The notes under the pieces: model-generated
What the model was told of the DNA's origin: nothing
The model's database searches: none
The model's input: only the letters and a program-made list of their open reading frames with translations
Assembly (NCBI GenBank): GCA_011503125.2
Contig: WWBZ02000022.1
Coordinates: 1,116,001 to 1,180,000 of the forward strand
Reading direction: 5' to 3'
DNA: 64,000 nucleotides
DNA from: Botryosphaeria dothidea
Taxonomy: Eukaryota > Ascomycota > Dothideomycetes > Botryosphaeriales > Botryosphaeriaceae
Shown: piece by piece, positions 48,013-58,930 of the stretch
How the letters are laid out: each line of letters opens with the position of its first letter
Numbering within the stretch: the first letter of the stretch is position 1
Position numbers and translations under genes: made by a program

Positions 48013-51000
48013 ATGTCTTCCTCACCGGATCCGTTGAGCTTCATCACAAGCTCGCCCGCCAAAAGCGCTGCAACTCGTCGCTCAGCCAATCGCCAAGCGA
48101 AGCCTTTGTCGCAATTGTCCCCCAATGTGCAATGTTCCGATCCCTTCCTCGAGATACCCGACCTCAGCCATGGATCGCCCTCCAAGTCTATCACCATGAC
48201 CACTCCCAGGGCGTCCGGCTCCTCCCCTTGGCGCATCAAGGTTACCGTCGAAGCGCAACCGCAGAGCGACTATTCGCAGGACGAGAACAGTCCGATCTCT
48301 CCCACTGCCGCCCGCTCTACACGCATTGCGACACACACTACTACCGTTCCCTTGAACGATGCGAACGGCTCGTCGCCGGTTAAGAGGCGAGGACGACCAA
48401 GGAAGTCAGATACGCTCCCTGCCCGTCCGGCAGCTACAACATCTCCAACCAAGAAGAGAGGAAGACCGAGAAAATCAGATTCTGTGTCGGCTGCTGGTTC
48501 TCAAACAGCCACTGTACCTCTCAATGATACTCAGGCTTCGTCCCCAACCAAGAGAAATGGCAAGCCGAAGCTTACTCCAGCTGCTGGAAGGACTAGGAAT
48601 GGTACACCTGTTCGTAAGCCGAGGAAGTCCATTACGAGGAGCCCAGAGGAGAGCGAGATCGACTCCTCTCTCAGTGATGCTTCCTATCATCCTACGAAAA
48701 AGGCCCCTGCCAGGACGCGCAGAGGCATGTCTAAGGACATCCATGTTCCTGAGCCAATCCGTGCCGACGCTATGTATGGCCCCAGGTCCCCTGAGCAACT
48801 GGAGGAAGAACCGTCGGTAAGGATGAACGACCTTGGAGAAAATACCTACTCATCCATCGGTCAGCGTCGAAGGTCAGCGAGGGCAAATTCCAGCTTCAGT
48901 GCCATTGCTCCTGATACTCCTGATAAGCAAGTCGAGGGTAACGAGCAGACCCCGAAGGCTTCTTCCAAAAAGTCTACCAATGACGAAGAAATGTGGCGGT
49001 CGATGATCAGCCACCACGAGTATGAGAGTGAGCCTTCTGTCGAAGAGGAAGATGTGTCCTCTGACGATGAACTTGACATTGTCATGCCTGATCAAACCAT
49101 TGGCGAGACTACCATGCTTCACAGTGAAGAGTTCAGCATGGTTTCTCTACACTCGCTTCCCAGCATGCAGGCCGCACTCAACGTCAACTCTCCAGCCAAC
49201 CCACCTGAGGCTGCAAGAAAGCTTCTCCCTCTTCGTACAGACCCCATTCGGCAGCCCCGGAGACAACTCTACAACAGACAGGCAATATCATCACCAGTGC
49301 CCGATATCAACGATTCAGTCGCTTCGGTTTCGTACATGCCGTCTTCGCCCCCGATCCGATTAGCCGCTCGGACGCCTCCAAGAGCTCAACGTACCAAGTC
49401 ACCGTCTGCGCCACCGGCTATTGAACAGGCGGAGATTTCCCCGTCCAAAGCGGAAACCCCCAAGCTGGTAAATGTTGTCAAGGCCGGAATAGCACTGCAG
49501 GGCGTTGTTAATGGTAACAATCGGGGTACACAGGATAGGAGACCGTCGGATGACATCAGGGAAGAGGCACAACGTGCCAGACTCGATGGGATGTTCAACG
49601 AATTCGAATCCGGAACGAGGAGAGAGCTGCAAGCCGGGCTGCGCCTCGGTGAGCAGCTAGCAGAACGCGCACGTTCTCGCGCCACTACCCGTGAGAGCAC
49701 CCGTGAACCTAGCCGCGATGCTAGTGTTGAGCGGCCCGTGACGCGGGGCAGCGAGGCTGCTGCGGACGGCGAAGTTTTCGACGGTCCGAGCGCTAGCGCA
49801 TCATCAAACCGAGATTCAAGCCACCATCGCCTCCCAACCCCCGAAGAGAAGGATTACTTGCTCCCCTCTCCACCTCCGCCCCCATCTCTGCTTCTGACTC
49901 AGCAGCCTGACCTCGCCGTCAACGCTGCGCAGATTCAACTCATTAGCCCAGCGAGGAGCCAGGCAAGTCCCGATGCTGAGGATATGCAGAATGGAGAGGG
50001 CGCTCCCGCTCCTGCGGAGGAAGAAGATGGGGGGAGATCCCGGCGTTACGTGGACAGCGTCCTCCAGCAGGAGCCTGGTGAAGAATTCGAGGTCTATTGG
50101 AACAGACGCCGCGAGACCATCAGCCGGATGATCGATGAGGCAAACTCCAGCGAGGTCATCGTCCTCAGCTCTGACCAAAGTGAAAACAGCGAAGCAACTA
50201 CAGAGCCCTCTGCAGATGCACTAGGTGGTGATATTTGGGAAGAGGAAGGCAGCCGCACTTCTAACACTCGGTCCGCTCGAAGGCGTGCAAGACGTGATGC
50301 CGCGAAGCATTCCGAGGAGAAGCCCGACGATAGGACTGGTACGTCTGCGCCTCTACAGAGTAGGCCGACTCGGTCATCACCGGGGAACAGATCTACTGTA
50401 TCCAGCTCTGGGAGAGAAAGTACATCTGCTACTCCGGCGAGCTCATCTGGAAACCAGAGCCAGCAAGCAGCTCAAGGTCGGCCATCCTCGCAGAATGAAC
50501 GTTCTAGTAGCGAGGAATCTTCCGAGCATGAAACGACCCCGGACGCTGATTTTGAGATGGAAAACACGGATAACACGGGCATGTTCTGGCAGAGGTCGTC
50601 CGAATCGCCGCAGCCAGCACCTCCACAGTCTGCCAGCAACAAGTTAGATCTTTCCATGCTAATGACCCTTGACGAGAGCCCCGCCAAGGAACTGAAGGCG
50701 CCGCCTCTCGCTACACCTCCACGTCTCCAACCGTCCAGAGCACCCTATAATATTGGCACTGGCCTGAATTCGCCTGTCAAAGGAAGTCCGCTCAAGCAGC
50801 AAATCATGTTTTCATCGCCTTCTGCAGTCAACAGCAGCCCCTATCAAAAGATTGAACACACCATCGCAAGCTCGATCATGCAGGACGGGGACACCATGGC
50901 CATTGATGAAGAGACCATGGCCTCTGTGATGAGGCAATCGGAACAAAATGATAGAACTCGTCGCATCAGCGGTCGTGCTCGAGTCATTCCTCCCAGCCCT

Positions 51001-52161
51001 GCGGTATTCGCTGAAGAAGATCTGATGGTCCAGCGGCAAATTGAGAATGAGCTCACGCCGCGCAGTGCCCGCATAAAGTACCTTAACGTGTCTGCAGAGC
51101 GTAGGCGTCTTTTCGACACCAACGTGCCACAAGCGGAACCCAAACCGGCGGTCCAGGCCGACAGCTCTTCCTATCTCAACAAGAAAGCATCAAAGGGTCC
51201 AGCAGAGAGATCTCCTTATCTTAGGATGCAGCACTCTGATCGGTCGACGGAAAGATCTTCCTTCCTAGGCAGTGAATCGTCGAAGGCATCGACCAACCGT
51301 GTTCGGGATGCTCATGTAGAGCAGCAGCCTAAACCTGCATTCCATGAGGGTGGTTCTCAAGAGGGTCGCTCTCAGCTGACAACGTTGAACCTCAGCAAAG
51401 AGCGTAAGCCTCTGTTCGAACCGGTAAAGCCGATTGGCGACGTTTCCATGCAGGCACCTCAAGCGGCGCGCGGGCCATTGACTGCAGTGGCTCCTAAACA
51501 GGATGAACAGCAGGAGGAACAACAATCCGGTGGCTTCTTTGGACGTCTTTGGGGAGCGCTCGGTACGACCGCCGAGCCTGCTACATCACAGGCACCACAG
51601 GCACCTCTGCACCCGCTTGCTGCTCGCTACAAACATCTACCCAAGGTGGCGCCCTGGACCAAGACTCATTGGGACACTCTTGACAGGATCTACCAGCGCT
51701 ACAAGAGGCACCCTGACGAGTTCTCACCCAGAGATCCTCTTCATCAGGCTCTTCTCGCGCAAAAGTACCAGTGGCAGCCCAACAGCCCCAAGATGGAATC
51801 CGTCTCATACTATACCAATGTTGAGATGCAGAACTGGAACTACACGGTCAAGGTCACACCTGAGCTGCTCGTCTGCTGCGCCATCTTCATGCAGCTCCTC
51901 ACGCTCAAGGACGCCTCCGAGTACCGCCGTGTGGCGGGCAAAGACATCGTTCGCGGCAACTTCATGCAGAAGGACAAGACCGGCGACCCTATCACTCTGC
52001 GCGACGTCATCGCTCGCATGTTTGGTGTTGTTGGCGGAGAGATGATTCGCGCGGATGAGAAGAGGGGTATTTGCGTGAGGAGGGATCTGGATCAGTTGAA
52101 GCTGAAATATCCGTGGGCACCGGGTTGGTGGGATGAGATGGGACGGCCTCTACAGGATTGA
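48013..52161 (+). CDS. AT-hook DNA-binding protein, large and mostly disordered
   Basis: Single exon, 1382 aa from the ATG of MSSSPDPLSF. Two AT-hooks (KRRGRPRK at about 124-131 and KKRGRPRK at about 147-154) bind the minor groove of AT-rich DNA; a third, KRNGKPKL, is degenerate. The middle is disordered, rich in Ser/Pro and acidic blocks. From about residue 1200 an ordered C-terminal region begins (HPLAARYKHLPKVAPWTKTHWDTLDRIYQRYKRHP ... YPWAPGWWDE), Trp-rich and likely a conserved fungal domain of unknown function. The upstream frame is open as far as 47584, but MSSSPDPL is the best start because it is typical for such nuclear proteins and lies after poor-quality sequence. A chromatin or chromosome-segregation role is plausible. 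Confidence 0.8.
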   Translation: MSSSPDPLSFITSSPAKSAATRRSANRQAKPLSQLSPNVQCSDPFLEIPDLSHGSPSKSITMTTPRASGSSPWRIKVTVEAQPQSDYSQDENSPISPTAARSTRIATHTTTVPLNDANGSSPVKRRGRPRKSDTLPARPAATTSPTKKRGRPRKSDSVSAAGSQTATVPLNDTQASSPTKRNGKPKLTPAAGRTRNGTPVRKPRKSITRSPEESEIDSSLSDASYHPTKKAPARTRRGMSKDIHVPEPIRADAMYGPRSPEQLEEEPSVRMNDLGENTYSSIGQRRRSARANSSFSAIAPDTPDKQVEGNEQTPKASSKKSTNDEEMWRSMISHHEYESEPSVEEEDVSSDDELDIVMPDQTIGETTMLHSEEFSMVSLHSLPSMQAALNVNSPANPPEAARKLLPLRTDPIRQPRRQLYNRQAISSPVPDINDSVASVSYMPSSPPIRLAARTPPRAQRTKSPSAPPAIEQAEISPSKAETPKLVNVVKAGIALQGVVNGNNRGTQDRRPSDDIREEAQRARLDGMFNEFESGTRRELQAGLRLGEQLAERARSRATTRESTREPSRDASVERPVTRGSEAAADGEVFDGPSASASSNRDSSHHRLPTPEEKDYLLPSPPPPPSLLLTQQPDLAVNAAQIQLISPARSQASPDAEDMQNGEGAPAPAEEEDGGRSRRYVDSVLQQEPGEEFEVYWNRRRETISRMIDEANSSEVIVLSSDQSENSEATTEPSADALGGDIWEEEGSRTSNTRSARRRARRDAAKHSEEKPDDRTGTSAPLQSRPTRSSPGNRSTVSSSGRESTSATPASSSGNQSQQAAQGRPSSQNERSSSEESSEHETTPDADFEMENTDNTGMFWQRSSESPQPAPPQSASNKLDLSMLMTLDESPAKELKAPPLATPPRLQPSRAPYNIGTGLNSPVKGSPLKQQIMFSSPSAVNSSPYQKIEHTIASSIMQDGDTMAIDEETMASVMRQSEQNDRTRRISGRARVIPPSPAVFAEEDLMVQRQIENELTPRSARIKYLNVSAERRRLFDTNVPQAEPKPAVQADSSSYLNKKASKGPAERSPYLRMQHSDRSTERSSFLGSESSKASTNRVRDAHVEQQPKPAFHEGGSQEGRSQLTTLNLSKERKPLFEPVKPIGDVSMQAPQAARGPLTAVAPKQDEQQEEQQSGGFFGRLWGALGTTAEPATSQAPQAPLHPLAARYKHLPKVAPWTKTHWDTLDRIYQRYKRHPDEFSPRDPLHQALLAQKYQWQPNSPKMESVSYYTNVEMQNWNYTVKVTPELLVCCAIFMQLLTLKDASEYRRVAGKDIVRGNFMQKDKTGDPITLRDVIARMFGVVGGEMIRADEKRGICVRRDLDQLKLKYPWAPGWWDEMGRPLQD

Positions 52162-52547
52162 TTGAGAGAGATGGATGAATGGATGTTACGATAGTCATGA
52201 CTTTCTACATTGTTGGTTACTTCTAGAAAGGTGTTTGGCTGGCCCTACAATGGCGGATGAGTTATATACCTTTTAGTTGCATATTGATATGTTATTTCAA
52301 TGTCTCAGCTTGCGTTCCTCATTTCGTGAGCTTTCTGTTACTATGTTATTCATGCACCCATGCGTCTTCACGCTCACGGATTTTCATGCCACAAATAATA
52401 CAGAACGTAAGTGAACCTTATAAATTTCATCTAGAAAGATAAGTACAACAAACAAGAAAAAGATTGTCCATGAAAGTAAAATATCGCTCGCGAAGAACTA
52501 TCAGACAGCCAAACACGAACTACGCAGCATCAGCATTCCTCGAAGTT
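52162..52547. other. Convergent intergenic region
   Basis: 3' flanks of the AT-hook gene and the small minus-strand gene. AT-rich, with AAATAATA-type polyadenylation-like sequence near 52393. Nothing else is seen. Confidence 0.5.
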
Positions 52548-52994
52548 TTAATCGACAACCCCTCCCATGCGAGTGAAAGTCCTCAAACCCGCATCACAGA
52601 TCGAAGAGATCTGGTGGAAGTCATCAGGGCAAACCTTCGCATACTGCGTGCAAAACGACTCCAGCACAAGCAGGCGCGACACGATCAGCTGGCCCACCTT
52701 AGCATCTCGCGGCACGCCGGCCACCATCAGACCTTCCACCTCCCACAGATGCAGCTGCCGCACGATGTTCTCGGCAGCCTTGCACGCCGCCGAAACGCCC
52801 ATGGCCTTCTTCTCGACGGCGCACCGCACTTCCTGGTAGCTGGTCGCCCTGGCGTTGTTTATGAGGGCTTTCAGCCTTTCGTCCAGGGAGTGCAGGACGT
52901 CGCGGTAGGTCGGCATGGTGTTTGTGCAGCGGTAAGTGCAGCTTTCGTTGCAGGATCCCTTGTGGATGGCGGCGTCGACGTTCTGCTGGCTCAT
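52548..52994 (-). CDS. Small protein of unknown function
   Basis: Intronless, 148 aa, starting MSQQNVDAAI. It contains eight cysteines, several in the first 30 residues (CNESCTYRC). The remainder looks helical (LDERLKALINNARATSYQEV; ACKAAENIVRQLHLWEVEG). No signal peptide or membrane helix is present. Third-position GC bias agrees with a real gene, but I recognise no family. A cytosolic helical protein is the most that can be said. Confidence 0.55.
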   Translation of the reverse strand: MSQQNVDAAIHKGSCNESCTYRCTNTMPTYRDVLHSLDERLKALINNARATSYQEVRCAVEKKAMGVSAACKAAENIVRQLHLWEVEGLMVAGVPRDAKVGQLIVSRLLVLESFCTQYAKVCPDDFHQISSICDAGLRTFTRMGGVVD

Positions 52995-53298
52995 GGCGTG
53001 GGCTGTCTACTGTAGGTTGCTTTGGGGTCAAGACACCTGTGGTGACTGATTGCGAGGAGCGGCTCGTTGATTCTTATATTTTCTGCCCCTGATGAATTGC
53101 GGCAGGGAACAATGGGATTGTGAGGGAGACGGCTTTTGTTGGCAGTGTATGAACAATGCCTTTGTCCTAGCCACTGTATGTAGCCCGCGGGAGAGAAATC
53201 TCACTTGCTTCTGAAGAATAAGTCTTTGAAATTGTAGCACATCTATGGTATCTCGTAATACTGTCTACGTTTGCCTGTGTCAAAAGCCACGGACACAC
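52995..53298. other. Short intergenic region
   Basis: Promoter side of the small protein gene and 3' flank of the S41 peptidase. A TCTTATATTTT TATA-like element at 53071-53081 (reading AAAATATAAGA on the minus strand) lies about 80 bases upstream of the small gene. Confidence 0.4.
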
Positions 53299-56082
53299 TC
53301 AGATAGGACAGCCGAGCGCTGCTGTCCCATAGCTCGGCACGCAGACCCCCTCCCACGGAGGTGTTATGTTCGCCCGGGGCGTCCTCCTGCTCGTCCCAGA
53401 GGTACTTTGCGTGCTCCCTTGCACGTAACCGGTGAACCGGCAGTACTGGTCCGCGGCGGCGCATCCGAGCCGGTTGCCGCACAGCGAAACGCACACGAAA
53501 GGATACCTGACGTCCCGGTTGGCGCATGTGACTGAGACCTGCTGGCAAGCTTTCGAAGCGCCGCAGGCGCCGTAGCCCGGCGTGCAAAGCTGAGTGCTGG
53601 AGCCGCGGCCGGCCAATGCTTCGAAGTCCGGCAGCCCGCCCGTCTGCTCCGTGGTGAAGTCGACGCCGTACTCTAGAACAGAGACGTCGGAAACTTGGAC
53701 AGTGTTCTGTGGCGGCGGCTTTGGAGTGGTGCCGTTCGCTGAGGCGGCGTATCCGGTAGAGTCCTGGACACAGAGCGATGCGTCCTCCCACATGGCGTTT
53801 GCTGTATCCTGCCACAGCCTTGACATATCGTATATGTTGGCCAGCGTGTAGTAGATGCGGCAATCGGCAGCTAGATATTTGAACTGAAGCGGTTCCGATT
53901 CGTTGGCTCTGACTTGGTCGCGAAGGTTGAAGCCGGCGTAGTTGGTGTAGATGCCCCTGACAGACCGGTCGGGCAGTGCGGCTGCAGCGGTCGCGTTGTT
54001 GTCGGATGCAAACTTGAAGACGGAATCAAGGTTTTCTGCGGAGTAATAGCGTGCTCCGCGGTTTCCGCTGGCTGCTTGCATGGGACCTGTTGTAGGTCTT
54101 CCGCCGACGGTGACCGTGCGTACGCCAGCGTCGTGCGTCATCATTTCCAAGAAGAGGGAGCATGCAGATGAGCAGATACCATCGGTAAGCTGAAGAGACC
54201 CCGGTCAGCACTTTTATTTGTAGATCTTTCTGGGGAACAGCCTACAATAACGATGTTCTCAGGCTGCCATGGGACAGGTCTCAAGGTCAGGTTCCTACCA
54301 TCTTCGGTGTAGGCATTGGGAATCCAGCCATCAAATGCCGCCTGATCAAATATTTCATTGGCCAGATCGTAGCGTTCCTGTTGATCACCCGGATATCAAT
54401 AATGGTCGCGTTTCTGCTTTCGGAAAAGAAGACGTACGGTTAGAGAAAAGCTGTCTCCTTGGTAGTTCCGCGGTCCGAAGTACTCAGACCACGAGGTGAA
54501 GTTCCTCCCGGTTTCGGCGTTCAGCCGCGGTGTGATAACCCACTCGTTGGCCACCTCTTGATATTTCAGTGCTTCCTCTGGCTCATCTTGGAGCGACAGC
54601 GAGTCCCAGAAGCTTGTCGTCGCGCTACCCAGAATGTTGGCGAGCTCGTGACTACGCCTCCGGCTTCCAGCAAAAGGGACGGATGGTGGGAAGAATTGCT
54701 TGAACGTTACAAAAGCCAGTTCAGCTTGGCCGCCGTAGTTCTGCTGAAGATCGATGATGACTCTGGATATCCCGGCATCCTGTGCCTCCGATATGAAGGT
54801 GTCAATGGTGTCGCTGAAGTTTGCAACGTCCCAGCCAACTTGGTTAAAAGTGGGGATGCTGAGAACGCCCGTCGTGTTGTCGTCCAAGAAATATCCGGTA
54901 ACGACGCCACCGCCCTCGACGGAAAGATCTCTCTGCACTGCAATGGGATCGTTGGGATAAGCTCCGCTGCTCGCGCTGTTCCAGTTGCTGGTTTGAGGTA
55001 CCGTAAAGTTGTATGGAGATGGATTGGGTCTGAAGACGTCTGGCACGTTGTTTGGATCGTACGATGCGGGGATAAACCCAAGCACGAAATAATTGTAAAA
55101 GTCTCCACCGGTGGTGAGTGGACCTGTGTACTCCAATGTGTTGTATAGCGCGAGCCACCAGGTGTCCAGGGAAGTGCCATTGGCGAACTCAAAAATCAGC
55201 TCATCGCCCGGGTAGAAAGTAGCCACTCCAGTAAAGGTATTGAAATAACCTTGTATATCCTGAGCTGGACCTGACATCAGCTGGTTCCAGTCTGCATGCG
55301 GTTCAACCATTCCGACGGAGTTCAGAGCCGCGAACTTCGTTAGGTATTCGACTACGTCTTCGCCGTTGATGGATACAATCGGCGACGGATCCCAGCCTTC
55401 CTGTCGACTAACCAGTATGTCATCTGATACAGCATCAGTCTCATCTTGAAAAGTCCTATTGTTGGCGGCGTGTGTGCATACCTTGAATGTAGACTTGGGG
55501 CGCCTGCTTCCCATCCGGAGATGCCGATACTAACGCATAGGGACTGCCGAAAGAGAATGCGGAGAGAATTCCAGCAGAGAGACTGACATGGCGGTCGTGC
55601 ATCGAGTAAATGAGATGCTGCAGATCTGCCTCAAATGCGTATTGGTTCTTGTAGTATCCAAACGTTACATTATTCTTGATCTCTTGAAGACTCCCAAAGA
55701 AGTCTACTGAAGGTTGCTGATAGCCCTCTGGTGGATCCTTGAGATATGCTAAAGTGCTTTGAAATTGCATTGTTGTGTTGTAATAGTCGATGAAGCGCAA
55801 AGCCACGGCATCGTTGAATGGGACACTGGTAAGACACAGATATGCGTCGGAAGCGTAGAAGATAACGGAACCTATCTTGATCAATATAAAAACATTTCAG
55901 ATTTGGCATAATCACTTACCCTGATTTACTAAATCAATGATCTCGCCACAAATATTTGGATCCGGGGCTTGATCGCTTGAGGGGTCTCCGGACGAGTCTT
56001 GCCGGACCGCATGGGGAATTCGAGCTGTGAGACCGAATTGCAGAAAAATACATAACAGTGCAATCACTTGAGGGAAAGACAT
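53299..56082 (-). CDS. Secreted S41-family serine peptidase (CPAF/tail-specific-protease-like)
   Basis: Model: complement(join(53299..54189,54246..54377,54438..55444,55482..55871,55920..56082)), 860 aa. The signal peptide follows MSFPQVIALLCIFLQFGLTA. The S41 core shows SRVIIDLQQNYGGQ (strand before the active site) and DGICSSACSLFLE, with the candidate nucleophile Ser572 in SSAC, after which VGGRPTTGPMQ matches the family's post-nucleophile loop. Earlier, YSMHDRHVSL supplies a His likely to be catalytic. The C-terminal 200 residues are Cys-rich, perhaps a disulphide-bonded extension. This group of fungal S41 homologues is annotated widely but little studied; targets are unknown. The fourth intron carries an in-frame stop, so splicing is required. 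The upstream NACHT gene is divergent. Confidence 0.85.
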
Positions 56083-56618
56083 TTTGCACACTTCGCGGGT
56101 AGGGTACGGCAAAGCAAACGATGGGGGAAGCTGCTTTTGACATCGGGACCATGGTCTACATTGTGTTCCCGTGGTCGCCGACTTTATCCACTGAGGCTGC
56201 CGTGCTCTTGCTATCGTAGGGTTAGCTTTGACGCCACGGCCCCCATATTTTCTTGGTGTGGCTGCATGTCCGTGTCATAGTCGGAGTTTTGCGTCTGGCG
56301 AGGTTGCAGTGGGGGCTGAGACGGAACAACAGAGCGAATGAGTCCATCACGTTCATCAACCCAGATCCCTGCCCCAACATTGCTGTGTATAACGCTAATT
56401 TTAAACTAGGAAGAATTGCGTTCATTTCCACGCGGACGTTTGGAACGGCGATAAGTCGTCCGGTGCAGCCGACGCGTTGCAGCATCTGCACGTCCAAACT
56501 GCCATAAGTTGCTCGGCCTCAGCCCTGGTCTCAGCCTCGGCAACAATTAAATCCTCAGCGAATAACTTCACAGAGTCATGCTGTGATTTCTAGCCAATAT
56601 CACTATCCATCTCTGAAG
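56083..56618. other. Divergent intergenic region, about 0.5 kb
   Basis: Shared promoter region of the S41 peptidase and the NACHT gene. A GCCAATAT (CCAAT-box-like) sequence at 56593-56600 lies about 20 bases before the NACHT start. No other motif is recognised. Confidence 0.4.
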
Positions 56619-58425
56619 ATGAGCGGCAATACCGGCACCTACTCTCTCGCCACAACGCGGAAAAGCTTCGCACAGAAGCTGAAGCAGCACTCAGCCTTGA
56701 ATGAGAAACATGAGCTAACACCTGACATCTACGAGCCTCTCTTTGATTGGATATTCCAAGACGAACGCTTTCGATGCTGGCAGCTGGATGAGAGCAAGTG
56801 GCAGCTGCGATGCGTGGGAGCCCCGGGCTCTGGGAAGGTAATCAAATGTGGCGTACGATCCTGACAAGGCTGCAGCTCACATTCACCACAGACAACGCTG
56901 TCGGCGCTTACCGCGAGAAGGCTGAGAGGAGATTTCCAGGGACAGAAGGAAGCGGTTGCCTTGATCTTCATTCAGGAAGATGTAATTTCACATGAAGCAT
57001 CCTTCGTGGAAGACATCTTGGCAAGCATATTTCATCAATTCTGCGCCTCTGATTCATTGGTTGAGGAAGACAGCAACTACATCGCGAAGTATAAGGAGTA
57101 TCTGGAGGCACGCGACTTACGGCAAAGAAGCTCCGCCCGTATCAAGCTCATCCGATACGCTCTCCATGCACGACTTTACTCACTTGAAAGGGCATTCCTC
57201 ATAATTGATGGTGTGGATCAGTGCAGTCCCGCACTTGACCTCTTCCTTGAAGACGAGTTGTCCAAATTGCAGACAGAAGGCGTGAAGATCATGGTCACTT
57301 CGCGTATTCCGTGCCTTCGAGAGCCTGTCAAGGTTGTTGGCTGTGATGTTTGCCAGTCTGGAAGACTTTTGAACGTCTTTTGGAGATGCAGCACTTGTAT
57401 AGTTGGGACTTTCGATCTTTGCTATGAGTGCAAATCGAAGGAAATCATCTGCAAGACATGGTAAGTGGGTCATTGGAGATTTACGGCGGCCATATCATCG
57501 GACTGCTCTTGCTGACATATCTGCAAATGCCAGTGGTCCGGATAATCCGCAATTCAGACAACCATACGACCACATCGACCTTGAGATCAGTCCAATGCCG
57601 TTTCAAGTCATGGCGCAATATATAGGGTGGGACCTTCAGAACGAGCACGGGAATCTGGGCCTTTCCACAATGACCGCAGAGGATATAAAATGGCCGCCCT
57701 TGTCTACCCTAGGAGCGGATTTGACAGAGCCTGGTCACGAAGGGTACTCAAGAATGATGTTAGACAGTATCGCCCACCGTGCTTTCGGAAACATATCCGT
57801 TTCACGACTCATCCTCGAGGACGTCCACAACATGCACACGATAGACGAATTTGAGGCTATTACCGACCGCTTACCGCAAAACTTCATTGCCATGTTTGAT
57901 GCCATCATCGAAAGCATCGAGCAGCAACCACGTGGCCTGCGGGAGCTTGGTCTCAAATCAATTGCAGCAATGGTGCATTGCCCGCTTGAGCAGGGCGTCG
58001 AGTTCGCTGATTTGGAGAAATGGTTGCAGGAACATTCTTCCTTGAGCGAAAACCGGCGGCACATACCACACCGCAGCCTGGAGGAGATCCTGCATGCGAC
58101 GAAAGGCCTCTTGGTTGTCCAGCATCTCGAGCATCGGCCGTTGCAGGCATTCCATAAGGACTTTTATGAGTATGCGCGGGAAAGCTATCATGAATCACTG
58201 GTGTGGGCTCATGCTCAGTTACAGTTTGGCAGGTTTGCAGACTCTGGCAAGGTGAAGCGATCACAAACAGGGTTTCCCGCAGGCCGGACGAACTCTTTGA
58301 TCTCTGGGAAGTCACTGAGATCAGGAACATTTGATTCAGTGAGACGCCTGACTTCGAGCCTTCAGGAGAGAAAGACAATAGAGTTCCAAAGCAACAGACC
58401 GCTTAGGAGGAGGACGGAGTTCTGA
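56619..58425 (+). CDS. NACHT/STAND NTPase with ZZ-like zinc finger
   Basis: Model: join(56619..56837,56892..57460,57534..58425), 559 aa. The P-loop GAPGSGKTTLS is split by the first intron (residues 67-77), which marks this splice as correct. Walker B is AFLIIDGVD (about 174-182), followed by the sensor-like VTSRIPCLREP. A Cys-rich segment at about 224-262 (CDVC...WRCSTC...DLCYECKS...C) has the spacing of a ZZ-type zinc finger, as in some fungal NACHT proteins. The second half is helical (winged-helix-like HCPLEQGVEFADLEKWL and DFYEYARESY) and ends in a basic tail. No ankyrin, WD40 or TPR repeats follow, so the usual sensor array is absent or the gene is a short form. Roles of relatives are in allorecognition and regulated cell death. 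It lies next to a HET gene on the same strand. Confidence 0.85.
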
Positions 58426-58930
58426 CTTGAGACGAACAGTTCTATTTCTCTTTTTAATGAAATGTCGAGATGCGCAAATTCAATGTCCGGTTTTCCTTCA
58501 CAGTATAGGTTGAGTAAGTTCAGCAGTTTTCCACAATTCGCTTCCACATCGATGAAATCGATATGACGTGAATGCGGGACAGCATCCACAGGCAGAATGA
58601 AGCTGGGCGTCACCTCATTTCGCTGCCTACGTTTTCCCGAAATCAAGCGGTTGGGCACAAGCGACATAGTTGATTGCGGCAAATTCCCTCAAATCCAACA
58701 GCGAGGCTTTTATCTCGTACTTCAATTGGTCGAGCGGCAACTAGTGCATTATGCAGTTAAGAGCAAGGGTCTGAGGTGTCCTTGGCCCGGTCGGCGGCTT
58801 ATTTGGCCCCCAACACTTTTGGCCCCCAGATACTCCAGCTGGTGCTTCTACGTCAGAGATCGCAGCCTTGGGCTTCCATACGTATTTCAGTATCTATTCT
58901 CAAAGAACATCATTTCACTACCTTCAAGTC
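58426..58930. other. Intergenic region, about 0.5 kb
   Basis: Between the NACHT and HET genes. A minus-strand open frame (58362-58682) has protein-like composition but no ATG at its start, overlaps the NACHT 3' end and matches nothing known. Left uncalled. Confidence 0.4.

Noticed and set aside
58362..58682. Minus-strand frame of 106 codons between the NACHT and HET genes
   Set aside because: Protein-like composition but overlaps the NACHT exon, has no ATG at its start and no recognisable family.
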